Assembly: GCF_004343255.1 (NCBI RefSeq)
Contig: NZ_SMDD01000001.1
Coordinates: 880,577 to 944,576, forward strand
DNA from: Laceyella sacchari
GTDB lineage: Bacteria > Bacillota > Bacilli > Thermoactinomycetales > Thermoactinomycetaceae
Direction of reading: 5' to 3'
Length of the DNA stretch: 64,000 bases
Shown here: positions 26,777 to 35,802 of the stretch, piece after piece
Layout: each line of letters starts with the position of its first letter
How positions within the stretch are numbered: position 1 is the first letter of the stretch
Made by a program: the position numbers and the translations under genes
The notes under the pieces: model-generated
What the model was told of the DNA's origin: nothing
Seen by the model: the letters and a program-made list of their open reading frames with translations, nothing else
Databases searched by the model: none

Positions 26777-27310
26777 TTATTTTTTGGCTAAAAGGCGCGA
26801 CATTGATGCCCATTCAGTCAAAAGTTGCTCCAACCGAGGAAGAACTTTCGGGCTGATGCGCCCGTGTTCATCAAAATCAGTTAGATCGACAATGCATTGT
26901 TCGGCGAGGACGAGGCCACCCACACCGCGGATGACGAGACGCAAATTGTTCAGCGCGTTGATTCCCCCTTTTCCACCTCCTGCAGCACAAGCGAGTGCGA
27001 CGGGTTTCTTTTGGAAATGGCTTCCCCCCAAAAAGTCAAGTGCGTTTTTTAGGGCGCCGCTCATACCGTTATGGTATTCGGGCGTCACGATAAAAAAGCC
27101 ATCTGCTTGGCTTGCCGATTTTAGCCATGTAGCCACTTCGGGCTGTTGGTATGTTGATTCATCCCCGTCATAAATAGGCAAGGGGCGTTGTTGGAGATCC
27201 CATAGTTCTGTACTGGTTCCGGATTGATTTAAGAAAGAGACTGCCGCCTGTGCAACACGGAGGGAATTGGACTGTTTGCGGGGACTACCGCTGATGATTA
27301 AAAGATGCAT
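26777..27310 (-). CDS. NAD(P)H-dependent FMN reductase
   Basis: 177 aa flavodoxin-like reductase. Phosphate-binding loop SGSPRKQSNSLRVA at the N-terminus, and TPEYHNGMSGALKNALDFLG, the family flavin-site signature. Glycine-rich CAAGGGKGG follows. ATG 27310 has AAAGGAGCG upstream. Such enzymes reduce flavins or quinones with NADPH, usually in oxidative-stress or desulfonation contexts; no such genes are adjacent, so the role is open. It and the divergent protease gene sit where B. subtilis has none between punA and dacF. Confidence 0.85.
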   Translation of the reverse strand: MHLLIISGSPRKQSNSLRVAQAAVSFLNQSGTSTELWDLQQRPLPIYDGDESTYQQPEVATWLKSASQADGFFIVTPEYHNGMSGALKNALDFLGGSHFQKKPVALACAAGGGKGGINALNNLRLVIRGVGGLVLAEQCIVDLTDFDEHGRISPKVLPRLEQLLTEWASMSRLLAKK

Positions 27311-27575
27311 GATTGATCGCTCCTTTTCTATTTGGTGTCTGAAACTAATATTGCGAATCATTAGAAAATGATATTATTATGTTTTGTTGAAGTCAATTTG
27401 TTTTATTTTGAAATGACATTTTATTTTTGTTTTTAAAAAACTCATTCATTTATCAGTTAAGATCATTTTTACGAACGCGACAATAAAGCATTAAATCGCG
27501 GAAAAATATTGAAAATAATTAGACTTTATTTATAATGGAATTGAGTTTCCATTTATTTGGAGAAGGGGGTTCGGT

Positions 27576-29861
27576 ATGAGGCGAAACAAGCCGATCATCG
27601 CCTTGATAACATCCTTTTGTGTGGCGGCGGCGGTTGCGGGTACACCGCCCAATAGCAGCTTCGCTTCATCATCAGCAAACCAAAAGGATCTCGCCCGCGC
27701 GATTGATTGGTCGACTGTCAATGAGCAAGCTTTGATCGAAGCCCTAAAAAAACGGGGCAAACTGAGGCCGAATGCCACTGCGGTGGAAATAGAAGAAGCG
27801 ATCAAGGCGTATGTGAGGCGGGGAAGCAACCCGCACAGTGCAACGGATGGGATTGATACATCCAAGCCGTTCGGCAAGCGGGCTTATAAGAACAAAAAAG
27901 CTGTGCAAGCCAAAGCGTCTCGCAATATCGCTAAGGCGAAAGAAGGGGATGCGGCAAGCAAGACAAGCAAACGCAAGCATGTCGACCAAGCAGTGGTAGC
28001 GTTGATCGAATTCCCGGATTATTCCCATAATCAACTGCCCAATCCAGGTGATCGCTCTTTTTGGGTAAAGGATTTCAGCTCTGCCCATTATGGAAATTTG
28101 CTATTTAATCGTAATGGTTTCAAGATGGATAATGGTAAAAAATATGTGTCTGCTACACAATATTATTTGCAGCAATCGGCAGGCTTCTGGGCTCTGGATG
28201 GCAAGGTGACGCCTTGGGTCAAAGCAAAGCATGATGCGGCCTATTATGGCGCGCACTATGTTGGCGACGGTTATGAGCTCAATGACGTACGGGTACAAGA
28301 ATTGGCTAGAGAAACGTTACCGGCCGTGGCCCGGCAAATAGCAGGGAATGAAGACAAATTTGATCAGCGAGACCCCTATGACATCGATGGTGATGGTGAC
28401 GTAATGGAACCTGACGGTTTGTTGGATAATTTGTTCATCGTCCATTCAGGCATGGGGGAGGAAGCCGGAGGCGGAGAGTTGGGAGATGACGCGATTTGGT
28501 CCCACCGTTCTGTGATCGGGCCGGAGCCAGTGCCCATCCCTGGCACCAAACTGAAGGCGTTTGATTATATCATCCAGCCGGAAGACGGTGCGACGGGGGT
28601 ATTTGTCCATGAATACGGCCATAACATCGGCTTGCCTGACGAGTATGATACGGGCTACACCGGTACCGGCTCTCCGGTGGAAGCGTGGTCGCTGATGTCT
28701 TACGGGAGCTGGACGGGCAAAATTCCCGGAACAGAGCCGACTGGGCTCAGTGCATGGTGCAAACTTTTTTTTCATGAATTGTATGGCGGCAATTGGCCGC
28801 AACCAACAGTTATTGACTTCAACCGCTTAAATCACAAGCGAACGTTTCTTCTCTGGGAAGCGGTTGCCAATAAAAAGCATGGAAAACTACTCAAAATCAA
28901 CCTCCCTGACCGGCTGGTAGATCCGCCGACGCAACCGCTCGGTTCCAAAGCCTATTTCTCAACAAAAGGCGATATGTTGGATACCCGCATGGTTTCACAA
29001 GAAATCGATCTGACCCAAGCGAAGTCGGCGAAGCTTCGTTTCGCTTCCTGGCGCAAACTTGAGGTGGGATATGATTATCTATATGTCAATGTGTACACAG
29101 ATGGCGCCGCTAATCCCGTGAGAGTGAAGGCTTATTCTGACACAACCAATGGAGTTTGGGTCAACGATGAAGTCGACCTGAGCCAATTCGTCGGCAACAG
29201 GGTGAAGGTGGAGTTCCGTTATGTCACCGACATCGCAGTGACAGAAGAAGGTTTTTATGTGGATAATATCATTGTAGAAGCGGACGGCAAAGCAGTGTTC
29301 AGTGATGATGCCGAAGGTGCCCCTCTCTTTGCGCTGGAGGGATTTGCATTGTTTGATGGTGCCAAGATCCCTTATGCCCAATATTATTTGGTGGAGTGGC
29401 GCACCCATCGGGGAGTGGATCAAGGCCTGGCTCATGTGCGTAGAAACAACAGTCTCCTTTCTTATGATCCGGGGATGTTGGTCTGGTATTATGACGCTCG
29501 CTTCGGCACAGATAACATGACGGGGAAACATCCGGGTGAAGGGTTTGTCGGGGTGGTTGATGCCCACCAGCGCGGCCATTATTGGAGCAATGGGCAAGTG
29601 GGTAGCACCCGATATCAAGTGAATGACGCCGCTTTTCATGTTAAGCCCACCTCCCCGATTCATGTGATTTACCCTGATTATTATATGAAATACGATTCTT
29701 TGCCGGGCGTATCCGTGTTCTATGACGGCAATGATTATTCCAGCCCTTTCAATCCGGCAGGAGGCAAAATTTTGCCATACCACGGATTGCAAATCAACCT
29801 TGACGCGGTGAGTCCCGATGAAAAAACGGCGGTCATCACCGTGTCCAAGCAACCGAAATGA
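27576..29861 (+). CDS. Immune inhibitor A-type M6 metalloprotease, secreted
   Basis: 761 aa. Signal peptide at residues 1-30 (RRNKPIIALITSFCVAAAVAG...SFA), a pro-region, then the M6 catalytic domain with VHEYGHNIGLPDEYD (zinc ligands His345 and His349, catalytic Glu346) and LMSYGSW methionine turn. DIDGDGDVMEPDG is a calcium-binding loop. The C-terminal part (YLYVNVYTDG, EFRYVTDIAVTEEGFYVDNI) is the beta-sandwich region usual in InhA. GGAGAAGGGGG precedes ATG 27576. InhA-class enzymes degrade extracellular proteins; in B. thuringiensis they cleave insect antibacterial peptides. In this organism a scavenging role is as likely. Confidence 0.9.
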   Translation: MRRNKPIIALITSFCVAAAVAGTPPNSSFASSSANQKDLARAIDWSTVNEQALIEALKKRGKLRPNATAVEIEEAIKAYVRRGSNPHSATDGIDTSKPFGKRAYKNKKAVQAKASRNIAKAKEGDAASKTSKRKHVDQAVVALIEFPDYSHNQLPNPGDRSFWVKDFSSAHYGNLLFNRNGFKMDNGKKYVSATQYYLQQSAGFWALDGKVTPWVKAKHDAAYYGAHYVGDGYELNDVRVQELARETLPAVARQIAGNEDKFDQRDPYDIDGDGDVMEPDGLLDNLFIVHSGMGEEAGGGELGDDAIWSHRSVIGPEPVPIPGTKLKAFDYIIQPEDGATGVFVHEYGHNIGLPDEYDTGYTGTGSPVEAWSLMSYGSWTGKIPGTEPTGLSAWCKLFFHELYGGNWPQPTVIDFNRLNHKRTFLLWEAVANKKHGKLLKINLPDRLVDPPTQPLGSKAYFSTKGDMLDTRMVSQEIDLTQAKSAKLRFASWRKLEVGYDYLYVNVYTDGAANPVRVKAYSDTTNGVWVNDEVDLSQFVGNRVKVEFRYVTDIAVTEEGFYVDNIIVEADGKAVFSDDAEGAPLFALEGFALFDGAKIPYAQYYLVEWRTHRGVDQGLAHVRRNNSLLSYDPGMLVWYYDARFGTDNMTGKHPGEGFVGVVDAHQRGHYWSNGQVGSTRYQVNDAAFHVKPTSPIHVIYPDYYMKYDSLPGVSVFYDGNDYSSPFNPAGGKILPYHGLQINLDAVSPDEKTAVITVSKQPK

Positions 29862-29879
29862 CAAATACATCTGATTTTT

Positions 29880-29918
29880 CAAGGCTTTCCTGTCCGATTG
29901 AGGCGGGAAAGTCTTTTT
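29880..29918 (+). terminator. Terminator of the M6 protease gene
   Basis: AAGGCTTTCC pairs imperfectly with GGGAAAGTCTT across a GATTGAG-centred loop, followed by TTTTT. Confidence 0.6.
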
Positions 29919-29979
29919 GCATATTTTTCCATGAAGGAGGCAGACTAAAAAACACCGGAAGATATAGGAGGGAAATCCG

Positions 29980-31170
29980 ATGCTGAAAAAGTTCAGCCGA
30001 ATCGTGTTGGCCGGCCTTCTCTTAGGTGCGGGCTTATTTACACGCACCGGGCAGACTCACGCGGCGGAAGAACAAGATCTGGCTCCGCAAGCAGTGTCTG
30101 CCGTTTTGATGGATGCGGGATCGGGGAAAGTGCTGTTTGCGAAAAATCCCCACCAACCTCTTCCTCCCGCCAGTATCACCAAACTGATGACTATGCTTTT
30201 GGTGGTGGAGGCGATTGATCAGGGGAAAATTTCATTGAAGGACCCCGTTCGGGTGAGCGAACACGCTGCGTCGATGGGGGGAACGCAAATCTTTCTCGAA
30301 CCGGGCGAACAGATGAGTGTGCATGATATGCTAAAAGGCGTCGCAATTGCTTCTGCCAATGATGCGTCCGTCGCTTTGGCAGAGTTTCTGGGTGGAACCG
30401 AAACCAATTTTGTGCGCATGATGAATCAGCGTGCCCTTCAATTGGGGATGAAAAACACCCAATTCCAAAATGCCAACGGACTGCCGGCGAACAATCATTA
30501 CTCTTCCGCTTACGATATCGCCCTGCTTTCACGTGAGATTTTAAAATATCCGCTCATCACCAAGTTCACTGGAATCTATCAAGATTATTTGCGCCAAGGT
30601 TCCAAAAAGCCTTTTTGGTTGGTGAATACCAACAAGCTTGTGCGTTATTACCAAGGGGTTGACGGTTTGAAGACCGGCTACACGTCCGAAGCGAAGTTCT
30701 GTCTGGCGGCGACAGCCAAGCGGAACGGCATGCGCCTCATCTCGGTGGTCATGGGCGAACCCGACGCCAAAACTCGCAATGCGGAAGTAGCGGGCATGTT
30801 TGATTACGCCTTCAACCAGTATGTATCCCACCCCCTTTACAAACAAGGGGATGTTATTGCAGTGAAAAAAATTGATAAAGGAGATCCGCGGACATTGGTG
30901 ATCAAAGCCAAACGCCCAATCTCCATTTTGATGAAAAAAGGAGAAGATCCAAACAGCTATCAGAAAAAGTGGATGTGGTATTCGTTGCAAGCCCCAATCA
31001 AAAAGGGGCAAGTGTTGGGTAAGATGCAACTGGTGAAAGATGGTCGCCCAGTACAAGAGTTGGAGTTGGCAAGCTCAGTGGAGATTCGGCGGGCTAGCTG
31101 GTGGACTTCGGTCAAGCAAGTGCTTGGAGAAGTGTTGCATTTGCCTGAGCAACTGCAAGAAACAGAGTGA
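29980..31170 (+). CDS. dacF: D-alanyl-D-alanine carboxypeptidase DacF
   Basis: 396 aa S11 penicillin-binding carboxypeptidase. Signal peptide 1-28, then PASITKLM with catalytic Ser65 and Lys68, SAN at 125-127, and LKTGYTS; C-terminal beta domain and an amphipathic tail (TSVKQVLGEVLHL) that anchors it to the membrane. GGAGGG precedes ATG 29980. In B. subtilis DacF trims spore peptidoglycan crosslinking and is forespore-expressed, and is directly upstream of spoIIAA as here. A terminator separates it from spoIIAA, with possible readthrough. Confidence 0.92.
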   Translation: MLKKFSRIVLAGLLLGAGLFTRTGQTHAAEEQDLAPQAVSAVLMDAGSGKVLFAKNPHQPLPPASITKLMTMLLVVEAIDQGKISLKDPVRVSEHAASMGGTQIFLEPGEQMSVHDMLKGVAIASANDASVALAEFLGGTETNFVRMMNQRALQLGMKNTQFQNANGLPANNHYSSAYDIALLSREILKYPLITKFTGIYQDYLRQGSKKPFWLVNTNKLVRYYQGVDGLKTGYTSEAKFCLAATAKRNGMRLISVVMGEPDAKTRNAEVAGMFDYAFNQYVSHPLYKQGDVIAVKKIDKGDPRTLVIKAKRPISILMKKGEDPNSYQKKWMWYSLQAPIKKGQVLGKMQLVKDGRPVQELELASSVEIRRASWWTSVKQVLGEVLHLPEQLQETE

Positions 31171-31174
31171 AAGA

Positions 31175-31219
31175 TATCGGGAATTTTTGGCGTGTTTGTC
31201 GGGAATTCCCGATTTTTTT
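31175..31219 (+). terminator. dacF terminator
   Basis: ATCGGGAA pairs with TTCCCGAT over a 23-nt loop, followed by seven T. Confidence 0.7.
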
Positions 31220-31294
31220 GTTATTATGGGCGGGGGAAGGAACAAAAAGGAAATTCGTAGAACAATAGGGTTAAAAAAGGGAGGAGCATAACTG

Positions 31295-31648
31295 ATGGGT
31301 TTACATATTCAAGTAAAACATGATCGTGATATTTTGATTGTCCGGTTGCGGGGAGAATTGGATCATCATGCGTCAGAGCAGGTGCGGCGCTCGATTGAGG
31401 ATGAATTGGCTCAAGGGGGATTCTCTCATCTGGTGTTGAATTTGGCTGATCTTGAATTTATGGACAGTTCCGGTTTGGGTGTGATTCTGGGAAGGTATAA
31501 AAAGGTGACACAGTTGGGGGGCAAAATGATGCTTTGCGCCATCCGCCCTTCGGTGCACCGTTTGATGGAGATGTCGGGTTTGTTCAAGATTTTGCCTACG
31601 CATGAAGATGAGCGCAGCGCGATTAAGGCTTGTGGGGTGGCGTCATGA
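31295..31648 (+). CDS. spoIIAA: Anti-sigma F factor antagonist
   Basis: 117 aa STAS-domain protein. [14 protein letters not shown] contains Ser58, the residue phosphorylated by SpoIIAB; dephosphorylation by SpoIIE lets it release sigma F. Length equals the B. subtilis protein. RBS AGGGAGGAG upstream of ATG 31295. Its stop overlaps spoIIAB by 4 nt (ATGA). First gene of the three-gene spoIIA operon, normally transcribed by sigma H; I did not pick out that promoter. Confidence 0.96.
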   Translation: MGLHIQVKHDRDILIVRLRGELDHHASEQVRRSIEDELAQGGFSHLVLNLADLEFMDSSGLGVILGRYKKVTQLGGKMMLCAIRPSVHRLMEMSGLFKILPTHEDERSAIKACGVAS

Positions 31649-32100
31649 AAGAAGTGGGAAAAAACTTTATGGAGCTCCGTTTTGCCAGCAAGTCGGAGAA
31701 TGAGGCATTTGCTCGCATTGCGGTGGCTTCGTTCGTGTCGCAGCTCGATCCGACGGTGGAAGAGTTGACAGACATTAAAACGGTGGTGTCTGAGGCCGTC
31801 ACCAATGCGGTGATCCATGGCTATGAGGAAAAGGGAGATGGCACGATTTATGTCCGTTCCGAGATAGAGGGAAAGCGGATCAGCATCACGATTTCCGATC
31901 AGGGGGTGGGGATTGCCGATGTCAACATGGCTCGTCAACCCCTGTACACGTCGAAGCCGGAGCTGGAGCGTTCTGGTATGGGCTTCACCATCATGGAGAA
32001 TTTCATGGACGAAGTGTTGATCCATTCGAAACCGGGCCATGGCACAACGGTGCACATGGTGAAACATCTAAAAAGTCGTCATCAGACGATGGCCAATTGA
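31645..32100 (+). CDS. spoIIAB: Anti-sigma F factor and SpoIIAA kinase
   Basis: 151 aa GHKL-type serine kinase that holds sigma F inactive and phosphorylates SpoIIAA. ATP-site motifs: N-box [15 protein letters not shown]1 [11 protein letters not shown]2 [13 protein letters not shown] 31645 overlaps the spoIIAA stop, giving coupled translation, consistent with the stoichiometric switch. sigF follows after 9 nt. Confidence 0.96.
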   Translation: MKEVGKNFMELRFASKSENEAFARIAVASFVSQLDPTVEELTDIKTVVSEAVTNAVIHGYEEKGDGTIYVRSEIEGKRISITISDQGVGIADVNMARQPLYTSKPELERSGMGFTIMENFMDEVLIHSKPGHGTTVHMVKHLKSRHQTMAN

Positions 32101-32109
32101 GGGATGCCG

Positions 32110-32877
32110 ATGGAAGCGGATGTGCGTAACAGCAGGCACCCCCACCTCTCCGATGAAGAAGTAAAACAGCTGATCCAGGCGAGCCAGGAAGGGGATATGG
32201 AGTCCCGCAACAAACTGATTCGCCACAACATTCGGCTGGTGTGGTCGGTTGTCCAACGTTTTTTGAACCGTGGTTATGAGGCGGAAGATTTGTTTCAAAT
32301 CGGTTGCATCGGCCTGTTGAAAGCAATCGACAAGTTCGATCTCAATTATGAAGTGAAGTTCTCCACTTATGCCGTACCGATGATCATCGGAGAAATTCAG
32401 CGCTTTTTGCGCGATGATGGCATGGTGAAAGTAAGCCGGTCGCTAAAAGAGATGGCCAACAAGATCCGCAAAACGAAAGACGAACTTTCCAAACGCTTCA
32501 ATCGTGTGCCTACTATTCAAGAAATCGCCAAGGCGATGGATGTCGAGCCGGAAGAAATCGTCTTTGCACAAGAGGCGAATCGCGCACCGGCCTCTATTCA
32601 TGAAACGGTGTATGAAAATGACGGGGATCCGATCACCTTGATGGATCAAATCGCGGATGAGCCGGTGACGACCTGGTTTGACAAGTTGACATTAAAAGAT
32701 GCGATCCATCGTTTGTCAGAGAGGGAGAAGTTGATCGTTTACCTTCGTTATTATAAGGATCAAACCCAGTCCGAGGTTGCCGAGCGGCTGGGCATATCCC
32801 AAGTACAAGTTTCCCGATTGGAAAAAAAGATTATTGCTCGTATGCGTGAAGAACTCGATTTGAAACACGAAAAATAA
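32110..32877 (+). CDS. sigF: RNA polymerase sigma-F factor (forespore)
   Basis: 255 aa sigma-70 family member directing early forespore transcription. Region 2 DLFQIGCIGLLKAIDKFD and STYAVPMIIGEIQRFLRDD, region 3 RVPTIQEIAKAMDVEPEEI, region 4 LIVYLRYYKDQTQSEVAERLGISQVQVSRLEKKI. ATG 32110 is preferred over 32104 because TGAGGGATG then stands at proper distance. Controlled post-translationally by the two preceding genes. Confidence 0.96.
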   Translation: MEADVRNSRHPHLSDEEVKQLIQASQEGDMESRNKLIRHNIRLVWSVVQRFLNRGYEAEDLFQIGCIGLLKAIDKFDLNYEVKFSTYAVPMIIGEIQRFLRDDGMVKVSRSLKEMANKIRKTKDELSKRFNRVPTIQEIAKAMDVEPEEIVFAQEANRAPASIHETVYENDGDPITLMDQIADEPVTTWFDKLTLKDAIHRLSEREKLIVYLRYYKDQTQSEVAERLGISQVQVSRLEKKIIARMREELDLKHEK

Positions 32878-32915
32878 ACGTGGAACGTGGGCTAGGAACT
32901 CCCTTCGCCACTGCC

Positions 32916-32943
32916 AGCACCTGTCATATTCAGGTGCTTTTTT
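32916..32943 (+). terminator. spoIIA operon terminator
   Basis: AGCACCTG / CAGGTGCT perfect 8-bp stem, TCATATT loop, six T. Confidence 0.85.
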
Positions 32944-33004
32944 ATATTCGGCCGCCAATTGAAGCATACTAGGGATAATTACCACAGCGGAAAGGAACTT
33001 GCCC

Positions 33005-33610
33005 ATGAAGCCCGTGCTTTATCTTCGTTTGAAGAAAAAGGTGATGGCCACTCCAGGGCAACCGCTCACCATCAAGGATCTGTGCCGGCTGACAGGGGAA
33101 GGGATTCCGCCGGAAGTGGGGAGCATGCCTGTGTGCGTCCCCCAGTTAGGCCACGGCAATTACCTTGTCATCGATGTGATTGACATCATTCAGTTGGTGC
33201 AAAAAAAGTTTCCTATGATAGAAGTGCAACAAGTGGGGCCTCATCAGATGTTGGTCGAGGTGAAATTGTCTGACAAACGGCCGCGTTTTTTATATGTGAT
33301 GCTTGTCTCCCTCGTATTATTTGCAGGTTCAGGCTTGGCCATCATGAACTTCCATACGGATGTGAGTATGGCAGCTGTACATGAACGGATTGTATTTTTG
33401 TTGACAGGGCAGCATGTGAAAAAGCCTCTGCTTCTACAAATTCCCTATTCGATTGGCATTGGTGTGGGAATGATGCTTTTTTTCAATCGCTTATTTCAGA
33501 GGAAGTTTAACGAAGAGCCAAGCCCGCTGGAATTGGAGACGTTTCAGTATCAGGAAACGATTGACCAGTACATGATCAATGATGAGAAGCAAGAAGTGGA
33601 TTTTTCATGA
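33005..33610 (+). CDS. spoVAA: Stage V sporulation protein AA
   Basis: 201 aa. N-terminal soluble part (LYLRLKKKV...LTIKDLCRL...VIDIIQLVQKKFP) followed by two membrane helices (FLYVMLVSLVLFAGSGLAIMNFHTD-type, IPYSIGIGVGMMLFFNRLF). This is the SpoVAA layout; the protein is part of the forespore inner-membrane channel set for dipicolinic acid and germination. ATG 33005 follows AAAGGAA. Overlaps spoVAB by 4 nt. Position after sigF matches B. subtilis. Confidence 0.9.
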   Translation: MKPVLYLRLKKKVMATPGQPLTIKDLCRLTGEGIPPEVGSMPVCVPQLGHGNYLVIDVIDIIQLVQKKFPMIEVQQVGPHQMLVEVKLSDKRPRFLYVMLVSLVLFAGSGLAIMNFHTDVSMAAVHERIVFLLTGQHVKKPLLLQIPYSIGIGVGMMLFFNRLFQRKFNEEPSPLELETFQYQETIDQYMINDEKQEVDFS

Positions 33611-34023
33611 CCGGCTTGGCAGACGCGTTGTTCATTTTTTTCGGCTTTGCCGGTGGAATTGCTGTGGGCGGCGGCTTTGCGGCCTTTATCACTGTGTTGG
33701 ATATCGTCCCTCGTTTGGCTCAGTTAACCAGGACATATGCCTATGTTCCTGTCTATGAATGGTCGATCATCAGCGGTGTCCTTTTCTTTACGGGGATTGA
33801 TCTTTTGAACATCGGTTTTCGTTTGCCTGATTGGTGTATCAGTGTGCTCGGGGTGTTGATGGGCGCGTTTGTGGGTTTGTTGGCGGCGGCGTTGACGGAA
33901 GTCGTCAATGTGATCCCAATTCTAGCCAAACGGTTGCGGGTGCAAGATCAATTGACCTTTCTGCTAATCGCCATGGTTTTAGGCAAAATGGCCGGATCAC
34001 TTTTGCAGTGGCTAGTTTTTTGA
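33607..34023 (+). CDS. spoVAB: Stage V sporulation protein AB
   Basis: 138 aa, four hydrophobic helices (LFIFFGFAGGIAVGGGFAAFI, EWSIISGVLFFTGIDLLN, VLGVLMGAFVGLLAAALTEV, LTFLLIAMVLGKMAGSLLQ). The motif ALTEVVNVIPILAKR is typical of SpoVAB. Translation coupled to spoVAA. In other spore formers spoVAC and spoVAD follow; here they are missing and the next frame is a shortened spoVAE. Confidence 0.9.
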   Translation: MTGLADALFIFFGFAGGIAVGGGFAAFITVLDIVPRLAQLTRTYAYVPVYEWSIISGVLFFTGIDLLNIGFRLPDWCISVLGVLMGAFVGLLAAALTEVVNVIPILAKRLRVQDQLTFLLIAMVLGKMAGSLLQWLVF

Positions 34024-34094
34024 TGAAGTGAAAGGGCTGGGATAGGACATCTATCGCTTCAATAGGAGTTGTGTAAGAGGAGGGAGCGAGGTAA

Positions 34095-34286
34095 ATGGGT
34101 TCGTATTGGGTCGCTTTTTTAGCGGGGGGATTGATCTGTGTCAACGGGTGTTTGCCTATGGATCTGTCTTGCGCCTATGGGCTGAGTCTGATAGATGGAG
34201 CGGGAGTGGCTCCGCTCGCTGGGTTCTTTGGCAATGCGCCGATTCGTGAAGCGTTGCAAGAGGCCGCAACCGGGCTCGTAGGTTGA
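34095..34286 (+). pseudogene. Shortened SpoVAE (AEb-type) remnant
   Basis: 63 aa. The start AFLAGGLICVNGCLPMDL corresponds to the SpoVAEb N-terminus (FxxGGLICVIGQLLMD), then about 25-30 residues of the second helix are absent and DGAGVAPLAGFFGNAPIREAL resumes the family AGAGATVPITSFGNSLV region, ending at GLVG without the last helix. SpoVAEb is normally about 115 aa. A good ribosome site (GGAGGGAGCGAGG) remains. So this is an internally deleted, C-terminally truncated copy; a retained mini-protein cannot be excluded. Confidence 0.6.
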
Positions 34287-34291
34287 AGCGC

Positions 34292-34864
34292 ATGTCCAAG
34301 AGACAGGTGATTCTGGTTACCGACGGGGATCATGTCGCCAGGCGAGCGCTGGAAGTTGCGGCGCAACGGTTGGGCGGACGTTGCATTTCTCGCTCGGCGG
34401 GAAACCCCACCCCCCTCACCGGTTCTGAATTGGTTAGCTTGATTAAACAAGCGCCACATGATCCCGTGCTAGTCATGTTCGACGACTGCGGCAACGGCTC
34501 AGAGGGCCAAGGAGAGCAGGCCCTGCGCGATGTCGCGACGCATCCTGACATTGAAGTGTTGGGGGCGATTGCCGTCGCTTCCAATTGCCATCACTCCAAG
34601 GGAACGCCTGTTCACTTTGCGTTGGATCGGTATGGTAATTTGGTCGGGCATGGAGTCGACAAGTACGGGAAGGCGAAGCGTGATCAACCGCTACGGATTT
34701 TTGGAGATACGGTAGAGATACTGAACAAAATTCCCGTTCCGCTTATCATCGGGATGGGTGATGTGGGTAAAATGAAGGAGTTTGATGATGTGGAACGGGG
34801 TGCGCCCATCACCTGCAAAGCGATCCGGCTCATTTTGGAGCAATACGGCAAACGAAGGTCTTGA
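34292..34864 (+). CDS. spoVAEA: Stage V sporulation protein AEA
   Basis: 190 aa cytosolic member of the spoVA operon. ILVTDGDHVARRALEVAAQ, GGRCISRSAGNPTPLTG, FDDCGNGSEGQGEQAL, VLGAIAVASNCHHSKGT and IIGMGDVGKMKEFDD follow the SpoVAEa family closely and the length is normal, so the gene appears intact although its membrane partners are deleted upstream. ATG 34292 lies just after the spoVAE remnant stop; an in-frame TTG at 34283 is the alternative. spoVAF does not follow; a terminator does. Confidence 0.85.
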   Translation: MSKRQVILVTDGDHVARRALEVAAQRLGGRCISRSAGNPTPLTGSELVSLIKQAPHDPVLVMFDDCGNGSEGQGEQALRDVATHPDIEVLGAIAVASNCHHSKGTPVHFALDRYGNLVGHGVDKYGKAKRDQPLRIFGDTVEILNKIPVPLIIGMGDVGKMKEFDDVERGAPITCKAIRLILEQYGKRRS

Positions 34865-34893
34865 CAGGACGGAAATGTCTTGCCAAGGCCTTT
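34855..34893 (+). terminator. End of spoVA operon hairpin
   Basis: AAGGTCTTGACAGGAC pairs with GTCTTGCCAAGGCCTT (16 bp, three G-U); only three T follow. Confidence 0.55.
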
Positions 34894-34930
34894 AGTTGTT
34901 ACGAAGGGAAACGCCTTTTTCGATGGATTG

Positions 34931-34959
34931 TTGCCCATGCGTTTTGCCCAAGGTAGAAT
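34931..34959 (+). promoter_or_regulatory. Promoter of the TetR-family gene
   Basis: -35 TTGCCC, 17-nt spacer, -10 TAGAAT. The palindrome at 34982 lies about 22 nt downstream, near or just past the transcription start. Confidence 0.55.
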
Positions 34960-34981
34960 AGAAAAATGAAATCAATCGGTT

Positions 34982-34993
34982 GACCATATGGTC
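34982..34993. promoter_or_regulatory. Candidate TetR-family operator
   Basis: Perfect 12-nt palindrome GACCATATGGTC between the promoter and the ribosome site of the TetR gene; placement fits autorepression. Binding is inferred. Confidence 0.5.
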
Positions 34994-35014
34994 TATCAAT
35001 TTTGGAGGAACGCA

Positions 35015-35653
35015 GTGGAAGCATATCAGAAGATCCCAGACGACAAACGGGAAAAGATATTTGAAGTAACAGTGAGGGAATTTGCCGACAAAGGGTACGA
35101 GCGGGCATCGACTAATCAGATTGTGCAGGAAGCGAATATTTCCAAAGGGCTCTTGTTTCATTATTTTGGTAATAAGAAAGGGCTCTTTTTGTCTACTTTC
35201 CATTATTGCGTGACTCGGGTGACGGCCGCGAGTGTTCCGCCCAAAGAAGATTTGAGCGCCGATATTTTTGAGCGCTTGTTGCAAATCGGACGCATGAAAT
35301 GGCGGCTGTTGCAAAACCATCCGTTGGAATACCGCTTTCTGCTCACCGCGTACGCGCCCGTGCCGGAAGAGGTGGCCATTGAGATCCGACAATGGCAGGA
35401 AAAGACTTGGAAGGTGTATCAGCAACTGTTATGGGAAGGGATTGACTTCTCTCGTTTTCGCCAAGACATGCCGCGCGAGCGGGTGAAAGAGTTGTTGGTG
35501 TTTTGTCTAGAAGCAGTAACCGACAAATGGCGCCAGCGGTTGTTGGCTGAGCCGGATTTGGGCATGTCCATGATTGAGAACATGTTGGCGGAGATCGAGG
35601 ACCTCTTTGAAATCTGGAAACATGGGATTTATCAAGCACCCAATGAGGCGTGA
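35015..35653 (+). CDS. TetR/AcrR-family transcriptional regulator
   Basis: 212 aa. N-terminal helix-turn-helix: IFEVTVREFADKGYERASTNQIVQEANISKGLLFHYFGNKKGLF is the standard TetR pattern (motifs at residues about 12-55). The C-terminal two thirds is helical, without a recognisable ligand signature. GTG 35015 follows TTTGGAGGAA; the longer frame starting 34988 would read through the operator. Downstream azlCD are the natural regulatory candidates, 150 nt away on the same strand, but no shared palindrome was found in front of azlC. Confidence 0.85.
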   Translation: MEAYQKIPDDKREKIFEVTVREFADKGYERASTNQIVQEANISKGLLFHYFGNKKGLFLSTFHYCVTRVTAASVPPKEDLSADIFERLLQIGRMKWRLLQNHPLEYRFLLTAYAPVPEEVAIEIRQWQEKTWKVYQQLLWEGIDFSRFRQDMPRERVKELLVFCLEAVTDKWRQRLLAEPDLGMSMIENMLAEIEDLFEIWKHGIYQAPNEA

Positions 35654-35802
35654 CGCTGGGGAGGGAATGACATAGGATTCTTGCGTTTTGTCCGCAAGGA
35701 TTTTTTATTTATGAAAATGATTGACGTCATTTTTGGAACAGCCTATAGTTAATGAAAACCAAAAAAATTTCGCTTGTCGAATGATTTGAAGAAGGTGATC
35801 GA

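Noticed and set aside
29079-30047. 322-codon minus-strand frame
   Set aside because: Antisense to the M6 protease and dacF start; no start signal.
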